A stretch of DNA of 64,000 nucleotides from Halorarius halobius (GTDB lineage: Archaea; Halobacteriota; Halobacteria; Halobacteriales; Haloarculaceae). Of the stretch, positions 62,711 through 64,000 are shown piece by piece. Position 1 is the first letter of the stretch. Every line of letters starts with the position of its first letter. The translations under genes and the position numbers were made by a program. The stretch spans positions 1 through 64,000 of the forward strand of contig NZ_CP101163.1 of assembly GCF_024298865.1 (NCBI RefSeq), read 5' to 3'. Under the pieces are notes generated by a model, which searched no databases, had not been told where the DNA came from, and saw nothing but the letters and a program-made list of their open reading frames with translations.

Positions 62711-63345
62711 GTACTGGATTCTTTCACGTCTGGACAGCTCCCGATGCCCCTCAATCAGTCGCCGGCTTCGACCACTTCGACAAGGTAGCTGTCAAAGCCA
62801 TCGACGACCGCGTACAAGACTTCCACAACCGTGCTCCGGTCGCGACCGTCGACGCCGTGGAGGACCACCGTTCGGGTAGTGTTGTCCGAGCGATCGACAA
62901 AGCCGTCGATTGGATGGAAGCAGTCTCTCCCGGCGCTTGGAAGCACCCTGCTGATAACGAGGCTGTGTTCGACCCTCCACCCGGTTATGAACTCACGCAC
63001 TACTACATCGAGAGCAGAGAGGAAATCGTCTACTACCATAGAGAAGGTACTCACGAAGGTCAGCGACCTACGGGGAGCACGACCGCAGTCGGTCTCGAAG
63101 TGACCACTAAAACAGATCCATACTTTGTCGTCAAAGTGGGGCGAGACAGCGGTAACGCTACCGTCGCGCTCGCCCCGTGGGACTATGCACACGAAACTGA
63201 GATGGTCGACATCCGAAATCCACCCGACGGATACGGACCCAACATCGCATTAACGATCGCTCGCAACTATGCTGCCGCCGTAATCGGCAATGACACCGAT
63301 CCGCCTGCCGTCCGGCAAGCAAACCTCACAGCGTGGACACAGTAG
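62683..63345 (+). CDS. Hypothetical plasmid protein, possibly 5'-truncated
   Basis: 220 aa if the GTG at 62683 is used, which lies inside the rhomboid gene. Clear coding begins at TGFFHVWTAPDAPQSVAGF right after the rhomboid stop. KAIDKAVDWMEAVSPGAWKH-like helices and YYIESREEIVYYHREGTHEG follow. The missing natural start, and the switch to high-GC plasmid style here, suggest the upstream segment was inserted and removed its 5' end. Confidence 0.55.
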   Translation: MRSDTGHRIGTGFFHVWTAPDAPQSVAGFDHFDKVAVKAIDDRVQDFHNRAPVATVDAVEDHRSGSVVRAIDKAVDWMEAVSPGAWKHPADNEAVFDPPPGYELTHYYIESREEIVYYHREGTHEGQRPTGSTTAVGLEVTTKTDPYFVVKVGRDSGNATVALAPWDYAHETEMVDIRNPPDGYGPNIALTIARNYAAAVIGNDTDPPAVRQANLTAWTQ

Positions 63346-63425
63346 TTTACCATCTATACGCTGTACATCACACCCTTCACCGAGAATTTCTCACCCTCCA
63401 CGAAGAGTGGAGGTTCCATCGATAG

Positions 63426-64000
63426 ATGCACCAGCTTATCCGCGTACTTGTTCCCGGTACCACTCAAGACGACGCCCTCGCCCGCGCTCACAGCGCCCTC
63501 GACAAACTCGTCGGTGTCGGCGTCGATACTGCCAGTGTCTACGACTACTACGGGACGTTCGATCAATCGGACTCACGTTACAAGCCGCACGTCGCGAACG
63601 TCATCAGTGATGGCAGCTCTGAGACTGTCGACGAGACAACGGTCGCTCCAGCGTTCCCACTCGACAGCGAAGAGGGACAAGCACTCCTCGATGATGCGCT
63701 CAAGGAACAAACGGAGGAGTTCGGAGATACATTGTCAAAATTCCAATCGAAAGTCGACGATCTCTCCGTTGAGGACGTGATGAACAACGTCGACGGAGTA
63801 CGATTCCACCTGGGACAGCTCGCCGAATGTCGAGGACCGTCAGTGTACATCTATAACGAATACGGAGGCGGTCTCGTATCACCGACGGCCGTCGACAAAT
63901 ACGTCGATCGCCTACACAACGCCTCGTCCGGTACTTCCGGCGGCGACGGTGACGCCGCAGCGGCCACAAAAGAAGATGATCAGATGTCCCGGGGATGGCT
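63426..64000 (+). CDS. Hypothetical plasmid protein (partial, runs off the window)
   Basis: At least 191 aa, open to the window end. It starts MHQLIRVLVPGTTQDDALAR and continues YDYYGTFDQSDSRYKPHVAN, DALKEQTEEFGDTLSKFQSK, VSPTAVDKYVDRLHNASSGT. A predicted coiled region is in the middle. Not recognised. Confidence 0.6.
   Translation, partial: MHQLIRVLVPGTTQDDALARAHSALDKLVGVGVDTASVYDYYGTFDQSDSRYKPHVANVISDGSSETVDETTVAPAFPLDSEEGQALLDDALKEQTEEFGDTLSKFQSKVDDLSVEDVMNNVDGVRFHLGQLAECRGPSVYIYNEYGGGLVSPTAVDKYVDRLHNASSGTSGGDGDAAAATKEDDQMSRGW

Noticed and set aside
1-64000. CRISPR array, tRNA or rRNA genes
   Set aside because: No regularly spaced repeats, cloverleaf or rRNA-like segments were recognised on either strand. 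A tRNA search program would settle the tRNA point.

Overview
The window is haloarchaeal (class Halobacteria) DNA. The evidence is direct. Proteins are strongly acidic, genes tend to start leaderless about 25-30 bp downstream of TATA boxes, and halophile-specific families are present: HalOD1, DUF1508, amphi-Trp, a TATA-binding protein and several haloarchaeal IS families. A ParA partition gene at the left edge and a dense block of small plasmid-type genes at the right edge suggest a megaplasmid or secondary replicon rather than core chromosome. That last point is inference; no rRNA, tRNA or CRISPR array was found.

Layout. 1-4.2 kb: ParA and an acidic partner, a two-helix membrane protein ending in a histone-fold-like DUF1931 segment, a tyrosine recombinase and a VapBC-type toxin-antitoxin pair. 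4.2-6.8 kb: a DDE transposase and a decayed DUF1508 gene. 7-13 kb: membrane and stress genes (double UspA, DedA/SNARE-associated protein, two CNNM/CBS proteins, amphi-Trp protein, chimeric HtpX-like peptidase). 13.1-16.7 kb: transposon debris (IS1595, IS630, IS6 and others) around an IclR-family regulator.

17-30.5 kb is a fatty-acyl or related acyl-CoA degradation set: two acyl-CoA dehydrogenases, a 3-hydroxyacyl-CoA dehydrogenase/enoyl-CoA hydratase fusion, a DUF35 OB-fold/zinc-ribbon protein coupled to a thiolase, an acyl-CoA ligase and a MaoC hydratase. It is interrupted by IS elements. Three near-identical 17-bp dyads (TGTTGATRATRTCRACA) lie in the iclR promoter and in the DNA that was probably once next to the first acyl-CoA dehydrogenase promoter. 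They are good candidates for IclR operators.

30.5-46.5 kb is a defence island. It holds a short prokaryotic Argonaute-like (PIWI) protein whose upstream partner has been cut by a transposase remnant. A tightly coupled operon follows: AbrB-like protein, a large type IIG restriction-methylase, a SNF2-type helicase and a divergent TATA-binding protein. Next come two divergent ThsB-like TIR proteins with a membrane protein coupled to one of them, a GNAT, a GmrSD-type DUF262/HNH nuclease and a winged-helix protein. The TBP coupled to the helicase/methylase and the TIR/membrane-protein locus without a recognisable ThsA are the best candidates for undescribed biology.

46.6-64 kb: a HalOD1 protein, a membrane PAS-GAF histidine kinase, then mostly same-strand, tightly packed small genes typical of haloarchaeal plasmids (zinc knuckles, two SWIM proteins, a CPBP protease). 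A rhomboid/membrane-protein module at 60.3-62.7 kb appears to be inserted into this block. A strong 12-bp inverted repeat at 58.25 kb lies between two divergent genes.
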